Shown here: piece by piece, positions 16,197-25,238 of the stretch | Numbering within the stretch: position 1 is the stretch's first letter | Layout of the letters: every line of letters starts with the position of its first letter | From: VRUE01 sp963706605 | Lineage (GTDB): Bacteria > Actinomycetota > Thermoleophilia > Solirubrobacterales > 70-9 | Direction of reading: 5' to 3' | NCBI GenBank assembly: GCA_963706605.1 | Contig: OY970165.1 | Coordinates: 434,001-498,000, forward strand | Length of the DNA: 64,000 nt | Made by a program: the position numbers and the translations under genes | Notes under the pieces: generated by a model | Told to the model about the DNA's origin: nothing | Seen by the model: the letters and a program-made list of their open reading frames with translations, nothing else | Database searches by the model: none

Positions 16197-17312
16197 TGGC
16201 TTTCGTTCGCGGCGGGACTGTGGACGGGCGCGGTTGCCTGTTGGGTGCTTTGCGGCGCGGGCGCAGTTACGTCTTCGTCCTTGCCGAGATGGATGCGACT
16301 CTCGAGCGGCTTGGCGATCACGCGATACGGCGTCTCGCGATGGATCACCGCCAACAGCATCACCACGGCGACGGCCACGAGGCTGACCGCGGTCGCGACG
16401 CGCTCCATCCGCAGACGCCACACCGGCTGTGGCTTTACCCGTGGGCGCGCTGTGAGGATGCGGGAGGCGATTGACGGCAGCGAGGCGAAGGTGGAGTCGG
16501 GCGAGCGGCGTTCACGCGTGAGATGGCGCAGGGCCGACTCCAGCTCGTGCTCGGAGCGCGCCACCTCGGCCAGGCCAAAGCGCTCGAAGGCGGCGTTGTT
16601 GGCGCGCAGGTGGCCGGCCGAGAAGCCGTAGGAGACGACCGGGCAGCCACGGATGTGAGCCTCGAGGACGGTGAGCCCGGCGGTCGAGTGGACCATCGCG
16701 TCGGCCGCCGCCATCCAGTCGCTCATCTGCTCGGTGAAACCGAGCACCCGCACCCGCTCGCTGTCGGCGTAGCGCTGCTCCAGCTTCTCGCGAGCGGGCT
16801 CGTTGCGCCCGGTGATGCAGACGACGAGCGTGTCCTCGGTGGAGAGCGCCGAGTCGATCGACCCCTCCAGATCACCGATCCCCCAGCCGCCGCCCGAGAC
16901 GAGGACGACGCGGGCGTGGGCGGGGACCCCCAGAGCCTGGCGGGCGTCGCGGCGGGTGCGCGGCATCAGGAAGTCGCGTGAGATCGGCGGCCGCATCCAC
17001 TCGACGCTGCCGGGGCCGACCAGCCGCTCGACCTCCTCGATCGACTCCGGGTGGGTGACGTAGTGAAGATCGATGCCCGGATGCGCCCAGTAGCGCAACC
17101 CGGCGAGGTCGGTGATCGCCGAGTGCACCGGTACGAGCAGGCGGCGATTCTCACGCAGCATGCCGAGGACGGCGGTCACACCGGGGTAGGTGGAGACGAT
17201 GACGTCGGGCTCGTGCTTCTCGATCATCCGCATCAGGCCGCGGCTGCCGAGCGCGTAGCTGAGGTGGTGCATGAGCCAACGGGTCGGCGCGAACCTGGTG
17301 ATCAGCCAGTAC
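16193..17312 (-). CDS. MGDG-synthase/MurG-like glycosyltransferase, main part, downstream of a frameshift
   Basis: This stretch holds most of a GT-B glycosyltransferase related to monogalactosyldiacylglycerol synthase. EPDVIVSTYPGVTAVLG lies in the acceptor domain, and SGGGWGIGDLE, the FTEQMSDWMAAADAMVHSTAGLTVLEA stretch (about 25 residues across the donor site) and RGCPVVSYGF in the donor domain. Near the C-terminus a hydrophobic segment (VATAVSLVAVAVVMLLAV) and a short polar tail follow, unusual for the family. The N-terminal part of the domain (LVLTADIGEGHD) is encoded in the preceding frame, at the end of the epimerase gene. Removing one C at 17312-17313 joins the two frames so that DLQ is followed by YWLITRFAP. 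As sequenced, the enzyme would not be made whole. Confidence 0.8.
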
Positions 17313-18521
17313 CTGAAGGTCGAACAGCCACGGCATCCAGCGGAAGGTGAAGCGGGAGCCGTCGCGGGCCACCGAGGAGCTGATCCGGCCCATCGCCTCG
17401 AGGCCGTTGGCGATCTCCACCTCGGCACCGGGTATCTCCTGCTCGAGGTCGGCCTTGATGATCCGCGCCGGCAGGTCGTGCCCCTCGCCGATGTCGGCGG
17501 TGAGGACCAGGGCCCGCGGCGGCCGCTCCTCCGAGCCCGCGGCGCCGGCGAGCAGCGCGCCGGCGGCGTGGCCGTTGCCGTTCAGCGACGGTTTTTTGCC
17601 GGGCACCGGGTCGGGGGCACGGGTACTCCCCCGCACCCACTCGACGTACTTGCGGACACCCTCGCGGAAGCTGGTCTCGGCCTTCCACTCGATCTCCTCC
17701 AGCGCCCGCGCGTTGGAGATCTCCTTGCCGGGGAAGTCGCCGGGGCGGGGCGGCGTGTGGACGATCTCGCAGCCACCGGTCATCTCCTGCACGGTCTCGG
17801 CGATCTCCAGGATCGTCACCACCTCCTCGCCGGAGAGGTTGTAGGTGCGGTTGGCGGCCTCCGGGGCGAGCGCCGCGACGATGCCGGCGGCGAGGTCCTC
17901 GACGTAGATGAAGCTGCGGCACTGGCTGCCGTCGCCGGCGATCGTCAGCGCCTTGCCTTCCAGCGCCAGGTCGGTGAACTTGGCGACGACGCCGGCGGCG
18001 CGGGCGCGCGGCCCATAGGGGATGCCGAAGCGCAGCACCGTCGACTCCAGCTCGAACAGCTCCGCGTAGCCGGCGCAGTAGGTCTCGCCGGCCAGCTTGG
18101 TCGCCGTGTAGAGGTGGCGGGGGGCGGGGATCAGAGTTTCCTCGCTGACCGCCTGCTCCGTGCAGTCGCTGTAGACCCAGGTGGTCGAGCCGTAGACGAC
18201 CCGGCCTGCCTCCGCCCGGCAGGCGGCCTCGAGCACGTTGAGCGTGCCGCGCGTGTTGACCTCCTCGGCGAGGACCGGATCGGCGTGGACGTGGGCGACG
18301 TCGGCGACCGCCGCCAGGTGAATCACCGCGTCGCAGTCGCGCATCGCCAGGTCGAGGTTGGCGGGGTCGGTGATGCTGCCGGTGAAGGTCTCGACTTCGA
18401 GCGGCGAGTGGTAGGGCGAGGCGCTGAGGTCGAAAATCCGGGGTGTGTGCCCGTCCTCCATCAGCCGGTCGACCACATGCGAGCCGATGAAGCCGCCGCC
18501 GCCGGTGACCAGGACTCTCAT
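17313..18521 (-). CDS. NAD-dependent sugar epimerase/dehydratase fused to the N-terminus of a glycosyltransferase
   Basis: The first 315 or so residues are an extended-SDR NAD-dependent epimerase/dehydratase. They include VLVTGGGGFIGSH for NAD binding at residues 3-15, HLAAVADV, a Ser in VVYGSTTWVY and the catalytic YTATK pair. A flexible linker rich in Pro, Gly and Asn follows. The frame then enters LVLTADIGEGHDLPARII, the opening of an MGDG-synthase-type glycosyltransferase, with no stop between. So this gene is a fusion whose second half continues in the -1 frame at 16193-17312. In its own frame it runs on to a stop at 17151. It starts with ATG at 18521, overlapping the DegT stop (ATGA). 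The product would make and transfer a modified sugar. Confidence 0.85.
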
Positions 18522-19537
18522 GACGCCTCCTCCGCGCGGCTCTCGGGCCGGTAGTAGAGCGGCACGCACCAGTGGTTCTCGGCCACCCAGTCGGTGTTGG
18601 GAAGCTCGTCGGCGCGGCCCATGATCCGGTGACAGGGCTCTTCGTAGACACGCCCCGTCGACTTCTCGATCGGATCGAAGACGAGGTACTTGTAGAAGCC
18701 GGAGGTCATCCCCTCGGGCAGCTCGAGCCGCGCCGGGTGCAGGGGGTCGAGGTGCTCGCGCGCGTACTCGTTCTTCCAGGCGACGATCTCCTCCATGCGG
18801 TCGGCCTGCACCAGGCCCAGCGCCGCCGTGAACTCGCTCATCCGGAAGTTGAGCCCGTCGACCTCGTGCTCGAACTTGCCGTAGTTGCGGAACTTGGCCG
18901 CGAACTCGATCAGCTCGGGGGTCGAGGAGACGAGCACGCCGCCCTCGCCGGTGGAGACGGTCTTCGTCGCGTAGAGCGAGTAGACGCCGGCATCGCCGAA
19001 ACTGCCCGGCTTGCGTCCACCCCACCCGGCGCCGTGGGCGTGGGCGCAGTCCTCGAGCAGGAAGATCCCATTCTCGCGGCAGTAGGCGGCGATCCGCTCG
19101 GAGTCGAAGGCGATGTGGCCACCGATGTGGACGAGGATCGCGGCCTTCGGCTTCAGGCGCTCGGCCTTCGCCTCGAAATCCTCGAACGACATGCAGAGAT
19201 CGCTGCGGTTGCAATCGACGAACTCGACCTCGGCGCCCGCCTTGATCGCCGCCAGCGGCGTCGCCATGAAGGTGTTGGACGGGCAGAGCACGGTCTCACC
19301 CCGCACCCCGGCGAACTCCAGCGCGGCGAGGGCGCCTCCGGCCCAGCTCGACAACCCCAAGCTGGACAGGCCGTTCCACTCCGCCCAGCGCCGCTCGAAG
19401 GCCTCCAGCATGAGGCCCTCCGACCACTGCTCGGAGTCGAGCACCTCGGTCCAGAGATCGAACAGGCGGGCCCGGTCGCGATGATCGAAGCCGATCGCGA
19501 ACTTGCTCGCGTCGAGCGGGGGGCTGACTGGTGACAA
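18518..19537 (-). CDS. DegT/DnrJ/EryC1/StrS family sugar aminotransferase
   Basis: These PLP enzymes transaminate keto-sugar nucleotides during synthesis of amino sugars for surface glycans or secondary metabolites. The 339-aa protein shows the fold-type I pattern: SSWAGGALAALEFAGV, CPSNTFMATPLAA, LLEDCAHAHGAGW with the PLP-contacting Asp, and the Schiff-base Lys in YSLYATKTVSTGEGG near residue 190. The start is a TTG at 19537; no ATG fits upstream. It overlaps the epimerase gene by 4 bp and heads the sugar operon that ends with the deacetylase. The pairing of an epimerase with an aminotransferase suggests a nucleotide-linked amino-deoxy sugar. Confidence 0.9.
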   Translation of the reverse strand: MSPVSPPLDASKFAIGFDHRDRARLFDLWTEVLDSEQWSEGLMLEAFERRWAEWNGLSSLGLSSWAGGALAALEFAGVRGETVLCPSNTFMATPLAAIKAGAEVEFVDCNRSDLCMSFEDFEAKAERLKPKAAILVHIGGHIAFDSERIAAYCRENGIFLLEDCAHAHGAGWGGRKPGSFGDAGVYSLYATKTVSTGEGGVLVSSTPELIEFAAKFRNYGKFEHEVDGLNFRMSEFTAALGLVQADRMEEIVAWKNEYAREHLDPLHPARLELPEGMTSGFYKYLVFDPIEKSTGRVYEEPCHRIMGRADELPNTDWVAENHWCVPLYYRPESRAEEAS

Positions 19538-19567
19538 GAGCCGCGTCAGGCTACCAGCGAAAGCGGA

Positions 19568-20431
19568 TCAATCGTCGGCATGGGCAGCCGTGATGACGGC
19601 CCCGACGCTGCGCGATCCAGCGAGCAGAACCGTGCCGGCGACGGCGAGCGCCATGAAGGCGACGAGGGCGACCCCGCCGAGCGGCGTGGCGGCCCACGAC
19701 TCGCCGAAGATCAGCGGCGCCAAAAGCACCGGGACCAGGACCTGAACGGCGAACATCGTCGGCGCCACGTGGGTGGCGGCACGGCGTTGCAGGGCGCTCA
19801 TCTCACTGAGCAGCGCCAGGCCCTCCGAAGCCGCCGCCGTGGCAAGCCAGGCGACCGCAACCAGGATCGCGCCGGCGGCGAGCTCGTCGGTGAGCAGCTT
19901 GCTCGCGATCGCGGTCCAGGCGTAGCCGCAGCCGGCGCTGATCACGGCAAGCGTGCCGAAGGCGGCAGCCCGCCCCCGCAGCACGTAGGGCGCGGCGATG
20001 GGGATCGCCAGCAGCGCCAGCGCCAGCGCGATCGCCGCCGTCCCCGCGTGGTCGGTGGTGCGGTCCGGCGCCGCCCAGGCGACCCCGGCCACGCCGAGCA
20101 CTATCGCCGTCACTGCCGTCCACTCCCGCCGACCGGGCCTCTCCCCCAACCTGGTCGCCCCCAGCCAGAGCAACAGGATCAAGCCACTGGCCAGGCACGG
20201 CTGCACGACCGTCAGCGGCGCCAACAGCAGCGCCACGATCTCCAAGGGCCAGCCGACCAGCCCCAGCGCCGTCGCCCCCAACCAGCGCCGGTTCCGCACC
20301 AGCCTGCCGATCAGCGAGACCCGCAGCGAGTGCTCTCCCGGCACCTCCCGAGCCTCCAGCGCCTGCAGCGCGATCGAAGTGTTGTAGAGGCAGGAGGCCC
20401 CAACCGCCGCGACTATTCCCAGCGCCAGCAC
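19568..20431 (-). CDS. DMT superfamily-like integral membrane protein
   Basis: The 287-aa protein consists of about nine or ten hydrophobic helices with short loops, in the pattern of drug/metabolite transporters: two repeated halves with a break near residue 140. LVGWPLEIVALLLAPLTVVQP in the first half is typical of EamA-like or NIPA-like proteins. The GTG start at 20431 is followed by an immediate membrane helix. The substrate cannot be inferred. It lies 30 bp upstream of the DegT gene on the same strand and could be the first gene of the sugar operon, perhaps exporting a precursor. Confidence 0.75.
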   Translation of the reverse strand: MLALGIVAAVGASCLYNTSIALQALEAREVPGEHSLRVSLIGRLVRNRRWLGATALGLVGWPLEIVALLLAPLTVVQPCLASGLILLLWLGATRLGERPGRREWTAVTAIVLGVAGVAWAAPDRTTDHAGTAAIALALALLAIPIAAPYVLRGRAAAFGTLAVISAGCGYAWTAIASKLLTDELAAGAILVAVAWLATAAASEGLALLSEMSALQRRAATHVAPTMFAVQVLVPVLLAPLIFGESWAATPLGGVALVAFMALAVAGTVLLAGSRSVGAVITAAHADD

Positions 20432-20461
20432 GGTCGGGACGCTACTGCGCCTGCCCAGCGG

Positions 20462-20686
20462 TTATCGCAGCAAGATTTCTTCGCGCTCACGGCGCTCGTC
20501 AACCGCCGTGTAGTGCTTGATCACCTGGTTGGTTGCCAAGCTGGCGATCACGCCGAACACAGCAAGCGAAATCACAAACGCTTCGCCACTGGCGTCCATC
20601 TTCAAAAGGACGACATCCACGACAAACGACAGAAGCAGAAGCCCCGTGCCAATGAGCCCCATTGCCTTCAGTTCGGTCATGTCCAC
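20462..20686 (-). CDS. Small membrane protein, unknown function
   Basis: The 74-aa frame encodes two hydrophobic helices (about residues 10-27 and 36-53) followed by a charged tail (HYTAVDERREREEILLR). It pairs with the small membrane gene 3 bp upstream. Base composition is less GC-rich than the flanking genes. No family is recognised. Confidence 0.55.
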   Translation of the reverse strand: MDMTELKAMGLIGTGLLLLSFVVDVVLLKMDASGEAFVISLAVFGVIASLATNQVIKHYTAVDERREREEILLR

Positions 20687-20689
20687 ATT

Positions 20690-20899
20690 CTAGTCGATCA
20701 ATGCAGACAAAACAATCATGCCGACAGCCCAGCAAAAGCCAAGCAGACCTCCACCGATAGTCGCCCGGCGGATCCGGAGCTCAGGCGCATCTGACAAGGC
20801 AGGCGCCACATGCAGCAAGAACCCGAATACGGCAATCGACGCAGCGACAAATCCCGTGTCGGTCGCAGCATTGCCTGCTAATGAGCCGATGACAAGCAT
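20690..20899 (-). CDS. Small membrane protein, unknown function
   Basis: The ATG at 20899 gives 69 aa with two hydrophobic segments (FVAASIAVFGFLLHVAPAL and GLLGFCWAVGMIVLSALI). An in-frame start at 20950 would add 17 residues and cannot be excluded. It is 3 bp upstream of a similar small membrane gene, and 67 bp separate it from the ETF-QO stop. The two may form a hetero-oligomer; no function is known. Confidence 0.5.
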   Translation of the reverse strand: MLVIGSLAGNAATDTGFVAASIAVFGFLLHVAPALSDAPELRIRRATIGGGLLGFCWAVGMIVLSALID

Positions 20900-20966
20900 C
20901 GCCCGACCGTAGACAGCCGGAACGCACACGTAGCGCGCGGATTGCGCCAATACTGAGACGTCTCGG

Positions 20967-22673
20967 CTACGTCTCCTGGTACAGCGGCCCGTCGCCGCCC
21001 TCGGGCAGCGTCAGGCGGCCGCCCTTGGCGGTGATCGCGCCGCACTGGACGCAGTTGGAGGCGGTGACGTGGACGTCGACCTCGGCGGCGCCGTTCTCCA
21101 GCTGCTCGTCGGGGATCTCGTAGACCTGGGCCGGGCACATCGAGACCCAGGTCTGGGCGATCTCGCGCGGCACCCTGGTTTGGATGCGGACGTGGTTGGG
21201 AGCATCGTCGCGGGTCGCGTTGCCGGAGAGGAAGACCGAGTCGAGCTTGTTGAAGGTCAGCTCGTTGTCGGGCTTGGGGTACTTGTCGGCGGCATTGCCG
21301 AGGTGCATCGCCGGCTCGGCGTTGTCCTCGACCTTCCAGTGACCACCGGGGAAGGCGCCTTTGGTGGCGACCATCGCCGAGCCCATCATGCCGCCGAAGA
21401 TCAGCCCTTTCGAGAGCGGCTGCTTCATGTTGCGCGATCGGTAGAGGTCCTTCTCGATCACCGAGCCGCGGATCTTCTCGTCGTAGGCCTCGAAATTGAC
21501 CGAGCCGATGTCCTGCTTGAGCGAGTCGACGATCGCTTCCGCCGCGTACATGCCGGCGTGCATCGCGTAGTGGACACCGGCGAGTTCGGCGATGTTGACC
21601 ATCCCGGCGGCGTCGCCGGCGACCACCATGCCGGGCACCGAGAAACGCTTCGGCAGCGCCCAGTAGCCGCCCGAGGGGATCGTCTTCGCTCCCCAGCCGA
21701 CCCGCTTGCCGCCCGCGAGGATCTTCTTGATGAAGGGATGGGTCTTGAACAGCTGCACGGCGTCGTGGACGCTGAAGGTGGCGTCGGTGTAGTCGAGTCC
21801 GACGACCAGGCCGAAGCAGACCTTGTCCTCTCCCATCGGGTAGATGAAGCTGCCGCCGGCCTCCTTGTACTTCGGGCTCCAGCGCAGTGGCCAACCCAGC
21901 GTGTGGATGACGCGGTCGAGCGGCTTCGGCACCTCCCAGATCTCCTTCACCCCGAGCTCCCATGCCTGTGGATCGGAGCCGTGCATGTCGAAGTAGTCGT
22001 AGGCGGCGTAGGTGAGGTGACCGATCGTGCCCTCAGCAAGGACCGTCGCCTTGGCGACGACGTCGGAGCCCGGCTCGAAGTTGCCCAGCTCCTCACCCTC
22101 CTTGCCGCGGCCGCGGTCGCCCGAGCGCACGCCCTTGACGATCCGGTCCTCGACCAGCAGCTTGGTCGCCGCGGTCTCGGAGAGGATGTAGACGCCTGCC
22201 TCTTCGGCTTTCTCGGCGAGGAAGCGGCCCAGTTTCGAGACCGAGAGCGTGTAGGTGCCCTCTTTGCGGAAGTTCGGCGGCGGCGGCTTCAGCGGGATCG
22301 CCGCCTTGGAGGTGAGGAAGTAGGTGGCGTCCTTGGTCACCTCCTGGTAGACCGCCGGCCAATCGGCCGGATCCATCTCGGGGAACAGCCTCGTCAGCGC
22401 CGAGGGGTCGACGTTCGCCCCGGAAAGCAGGTGGGCGCCGGCGACTTTGCCCTTCTCGATCACCGCGACCGGGACTTCGCCCAGCTTCTCGGTCAGCTCC
22501 GGCTCGTTCTCCAGCAGCTGCATCACTTTGTTGGCGCAAGCGAGGCCCGCGGGCCCACCCCCGACGATCGCGATCCCGACCTCGATCCGGTCCTCCGCGG
22601 GATCGGTCGGGGGACCGATCACGTCGGCCGAGTCGAACGGCGGCGGGAACTCGATGGGCTTGACGGCAGGCAT
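20967..22673 (-). CDS. Electron-transfer flavoprotein:quinone oxidoreductase (ETF-QO/FixC type)
   Basis: This membrane-associated flavoenzyme passes electrons from reduced ETF to the quinone pool during fatty-acid and amino-acid oxidation. The 568-aa protein has an FAD-binding VGGGPAGLACANK near residue 38, the central VVAGDAAGMVN block, and a C-terminal ferredoxin-like region. In ETF-QO a 4Fe-4S cluster is held by four Cys. Here Cys513 (MCPAQVYE), Cys541 and Cys544 (NCVQC) are present, but the fourth position reads Ile547 in NCVQCGAITAKGG. This suggests a three-Cys or altered cluster. It lies 35 bp downstream of etfA, so the set is one operon. Length is typical. Confidence 0.93.
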   Translation of the reverse strand: MPAVKPIEFPPPFDSADVIGPPTDPAEDRIEVGIAIVGGGPAGLACANKVMQLLENEPELTEKLGEVPVAVIEKGKVAGAHLLSGANVDPSALTRLFPEMDPADWPAVYQEVTKDATYFLTSKAAIPLKPPPPNFRKEGTYTLSVSKLGRFLAEKAEEAGVYILSETAATKLLVEDRIVKGVRSGDRGRGKEGEELGNFEPGSDVVAKATVLAEGTIGHLTYAAYDYFDMHGSDPQAWELGVKEIWEVPKPLDRVIHTLGWPLRWSPKYKEAGGSFIYPMGEDKVCFGLVVGLDYTDATFSVHDAVQLFKTHPFIKKILAGGKRVGWGAKTIPSGGYWALPKRFSVPGMVVAGDAAGMVNIAELAGVHYAMHAGMYAAEAIVDSLKQDIGSVNFEAYDEKIRGSVIEKDLYRSRNMKQPLSKGLIFGGMMGSAMVATKGAFPGGHWKVEDNAEPAMHLGNAADKYPKPDNELTFNKLDSVFLSGNATRDDAPNHVRIQTRVPREIAQTWVSMCPAQVYEIPDEQLENGAAEVDVHVTASNCVQCGAITAKGGRLTLPEGGDGPLYQET

Positions 22674-22708
22674 CTTCTACGCTCCTTTGCAGCGGCCGAG
22701 CCTCTGGC

Positions 22709-23683
22709 TCAGCCGCCCTTCTTCGCCTTGATCGCCTCGGTCAGCTTGGGGACGATCTTGTGCAGGTCGCCGACCACGCCGAGGTCCGAGAACTCGAAGA
22801 TCGGCGCGTTCTGATCCTTGTTGATCGCGAGGATGTTCTCCGAGCTCTGCATCCCGACCTTGTGCTGGATCGCGCCGGAGATCCCGGCAGCCAGGTAGAG
22901 CTTCGGCGCCACCGTCTTGCCGGTCTGGCCGATCTGGGCCGCGTAGGGGTACCAACCGGCGTCGACCACGGCGCGGGTCGCGGCAACCGCCCCGCCCATC
23001 GCCTCGGCCAGTTCCTCGCACTGCTTGAAGCCCTCGGCTGCGCCGAGGCCGCGACCGCCGCCGACGAGGATGTCGGCGTCCTCGATGTTGACGTCGGCGC
23101 CGCGCTGCTCGCCGCGCTGAACCAGCGTCGCCTTGGTCGACCAGGCCGAAAGCTCGACGTCGACATCGACGACCTCGGCGCTGCCGTCGCCCTCCTTGGC
23201 GTCAAATGCGTTGAGGCGGCCGATGATGATCCCCGGCTCGCTGACGTAGCCGACGTCGGCGATCTGGGAGTCCTGCAGGATCGGACGCTCGACGACCAGC
23301 TTGCCGTCCTGCACCTTGACCTGCGTCACCTCCATCGTCACGCCGGCGTTGAGTCGAGCGGTCAGACCGGCGCCGATCTCGAAGCCGAGCAGGCCACCGC
23401 CGAACAGCGCGTAGCCGAAGCCCTCGTCCTGGATCACCTTGGCCATCGCGTCGACGATCGGCTGGGCGAGACCCTCGGGGACGCTCTTGGCCCGGTAGAC
23501 CTTCGCCGCGCCCCAGTTGCCGAGCGAGGCGCAGGCGTCGTCGGCGATATCGCCGACCACCAGGGCCGCGGCCTCGCCGCCGATTTCACCGGCCAGCTTG
23601 GCCGCCTCGGAGATCGCCCCGAGCGAGTTCTTGTTGAAGTTGCCCTCGTCGTCGTGGAGGGCGTAAACCAGAATGCCTGCCAT
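22709..23683 (-). CDS. etfA: Electron-transfer flavoprotein, alpha subunit
   Basis: EtfA binds FAD and, with EtfB, accepts electrons from acyl-CoA dehydrogenases in the cytoplasm. The 324-aa protein ends in the FAD-binding domain: GGRGLGAAEGF near residue 207, the TRAVVDAGWYPYAAQIGQTG stretch, YLAAGISGAIQH and SENILAINKDQNAPIFE. All contact residues seem intact. The start follows the etfB stop with no spacing (23684/23683), so the two are tightly coupled. Confidence 0.97.
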   Translation of the reverse strand: MAGILVYALHDDEGNFNKNSLGAISEAAKLAGEIGGEAAALVVGDIADDACASLGNWGAAKVYRAKSVPEGLAQPIVDAMAKVIQDEGFGYALFGGGLLGFEIGAGLTARLNAGVTMEVTQVKVQDGKLVVERPILQDSQIADVGYVSEPGIIIGRLNAFDAKEGDGSAEVVDVDVELSAWSTKATLVQRGEQRGADVNIEDADILVGGGRGLGAAEGFKQCEELAEAMGGAVAATRAVVDAGWYPYAAQIGQTGKTVAPKLYLAAGISGAIQHKVGMQSSENILAINKDQNAPIFEFSDLGVVGDLHKIVPKLTEAIKAKKGG

Positions 23684-24475
23684 CTAGATCAGCTTCCTCT
23701 CGTCGAGCCAGGCGACGATCTTCTCGACCGTCTCGTTGGTGTCCTCGTCCTCGATGATCTCGCCGGCCTCCTTAGGGGGCGGCGGGTTGAGCGCGAGGAC
23801 CGTCGTCTTGGAGCCGGCGGAGCCGACCATGCCGCCGTCGATGCCGACGTCGGCGGTCGCCTTGCCGTCAAGCGGTTTTTTCTTCGCCCCCATGATCGCT
23901 TTGAGGCTCGGGTAGCGGGGCTCGTTGATCGCGTCGCCGACGCTGATCACGGCGGGTAGCTCGACCTCGACCGTGTCGTAGCCGTACTCGGCCTGGCGCT
24001 CGCAGCGCAGCTTGCCGTCGGTGACGTCGATCTTGATCACCTGCGTCAGCGAGGGCATCTGCAGGTGGTCAGCGACGACGGCGCCGATCGTGTAGCACTC
24101 GCCGTCATCGGACTGCTGGCCGAGCAGCACCAGGTCCGGGCTCTCGGACTCGAGCACTTTCGCCAGCGAGTAGCCGGTCGCGCATACGTCGGAACCCGAG
24201 AGGGCATCGTCGGAAAGGTGCACCGAGCGGTCGGCGCCGAGCGCGACCGCCTTGTGCAGCGCACGGACGGCGGAGTCGGGGCCCATCGTCACGGCGACGA
24301 CCTCCTCGACCGGGATTGCGCCGCCCTCCTTGATCTGCATGGCGGCCTCTATGGCGTGGGTGTCAAAGGGGTTGAGGTTCTTCTCGCCGCTGCGGTCCAT
24401 GCGCATCGTCTCGGGGTCGATTCGCTTCTGGACGGCGGCGTCCGGTACCTCCTTGACCAGGACGCAGATCTTCAA
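23684..24475 (-). CDS. etfB: Electron-transfer flavoprotein, beta subunit
   Basis: EtfB forms the AMP-binding partner of EtfA. The 263-aa protein starts KICVLVKEVPDAA and contains NPFDTHAIEAA and the signature around LVLLGQQSDDGECYTIG. The start is TTG at 24475, preceded by AAGGAGG eight bases upstream, which decides against later starts. It is the first gene of etfB-etfA-ETF-QO. Upstream lie two dyads (24509-24524 and 24538-24551) that look like binding sites for a TetR-type fatty-acid regulator. Confidence 0.97.
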   Translation of the reverse strand: MKICVLVKEVPDAAVQKRIDPETMRMDRSGEKNLNPFDTHAIEAAMQIKEGGAIPVEEVVAVTMGPDSAVRALHKAVALGADRSVHLSDDALSGSDVCATGYSLAKVLESESPDLVLLGQQSDDGECYTIGAVVADHLQMPSLTQVIKIDVTDGKLRCERQAEYGYDTVEVELPAVISVGDAINEPRYPSLKAIMGAKKKPLDGKATADVGIDGGMVGSAGSKTTVLALNPPPPKEAGEIIEDEDTNETVEKIVAWLDERKLI

Positions 24476-24508
24476 GTTCGAGCCTCCTTGGCTGTTGCTT
24501 CAGGCGGG

Positions 24509-24524
24509 TTGACTGACCAGTCAA
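24509..24524. promoter_or_regulatory. Candidate operator for etf operon
   Basis: TTGACTGACCAGTCAA has perfect 7-bp arms around a 2-bp centre, 34 bases before the etfB start. The TGACTG...CAGTCA form resembles operators of TetR-family regulators of fatty-acid degradation. Function is inferred. Confidence 0.6.
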
Positions 24525-24537
24525 TCAGTCTATCTAT

Positions 24538-24551
24538 ACACGTGGACGTGT
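24538..24551. promoter_or_regulatory. Second dyad upstream of etfB
   Basis: ACACGTGGACGTGT consists of 6-bp perfect arms around GG and lies 14 bp beyond the first dyad, near TATAGA-like sequence that may be the promoter. It could bind a regulator serving either the etf operon or a distal activator. Confidence 0.4.
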
Positions 24552-24571
24552 GCTATTCGGCGTGAGCTCTA

Positions 24572-25000
24572 TCACGCTTGGTCGCGCTCGTGGCGCTCTT
24601 CGGCGCCCGCGCGGATGAACTCGACGATCTCGTCGGTTCCCGCTCCGGGCGTGAAGACCGCGGCGACGCCGAGCTGTTTCAGCTCGGGGATGTCCTCGGC
24701 CGGGATCGTGCCGCCGACCGTGACCAGGACGTCGTCGACGCCCTGCTCGGCGAGCAGCGCGACCACCCGCGGCACCAGCGTCATGTGGGCGCCGGAGAGG
24801 ATCGAGAGGCCGACCGCATCGGCGTCCTCCTGGATCACCGTCTCGGCGATCTGCTCCGGCGTCTGGTGCAGACCGGTGTAGATCACCTCCATGCCGGCGT
24901 CGCGCAGCGCCCGAGCGATGATCTTGGCGCCGCGATCGTGCCCGTCCAAGCCGGGCTTGGCGACGACGACACGGATCTTGCGGGCGGTTGCGGCCTCCAT
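24572..25000 (-). CDS. Cobalamin-binding subunit of a methylmalonyl-CoA mutase-type enzyme
   Basis: The 142-aa protein is a stand-alone B12-binding domain. It starts with KIRVVVAKPGLDGHDRGAK, where His21 in DxHxxG is the lower cobalt ligand, followed by VGLSILSGAHM and TVGGTIP, the other parts of the corrinoid-binding signature. Together with the catalytic chain at 26140-27765 it should form a two-chain adenosylcobalamin mutase that isomerises methylmalonyl-CoA to succinyl-CoA or a related acyl-CoA. Split mutases are known from archaea and some actinobacteria. It sits behind the etf operon, fitting propionate or branched-chain oxidation. Confidence 0.93.
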   Translation of the reverse strand: MEAATARKIRVVVAKPGLDGHDRGAKIIARALRDAGMEVIYTGLHQTPEQIAETVIQEDADAVGLSILSGAHMTLVPRVVALLAEQGVDDVLVTVGGTIPAEDIPELKQLGVAAVFTPGAGTDEIVEFIRAGAEERHERDQA

Positions 25001-25238
25001 CGGCTGCGAAGCCTAGCGCCGGAGCCGCTTGGGCGAGCCGGCGTTGGGCACTACCGGTCAGATCCTGTGGCCTTCCGCGAGTGAGATCGGCGGCTTCCAC
25101 AAAGCGCAGCGGCGCCCCGAGACCGTAACGCTGCTCCGATCCGGCGTGTCGCGAGAACCTCATTGGCTCCCCGGACATGATGCCCACAGCGGTCTCGGCC
25201 GAGGCGAGGGAAGCCGGCTGTCGACCAGCGTCGAACTT
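25001..25238. other. Intergenic region without recognised gene
   Basis: This 238-bp stretch lies between the B12-binding gene and a divergent member of the small secreted family. No convincing ORF, RNA gene or clear terminator was seen. It must contain the promoter for the B12-binding gene, but no good consensus was found. Confidence 0.5.

Noticed and set aside
17151..19214. Single 687-codon minus-strand frame starting at 19214
   Set aside because: Its first part is out of frame with the DegT aminotransferase, which is certain; the real start of the epimerase is the ATG at 18521.
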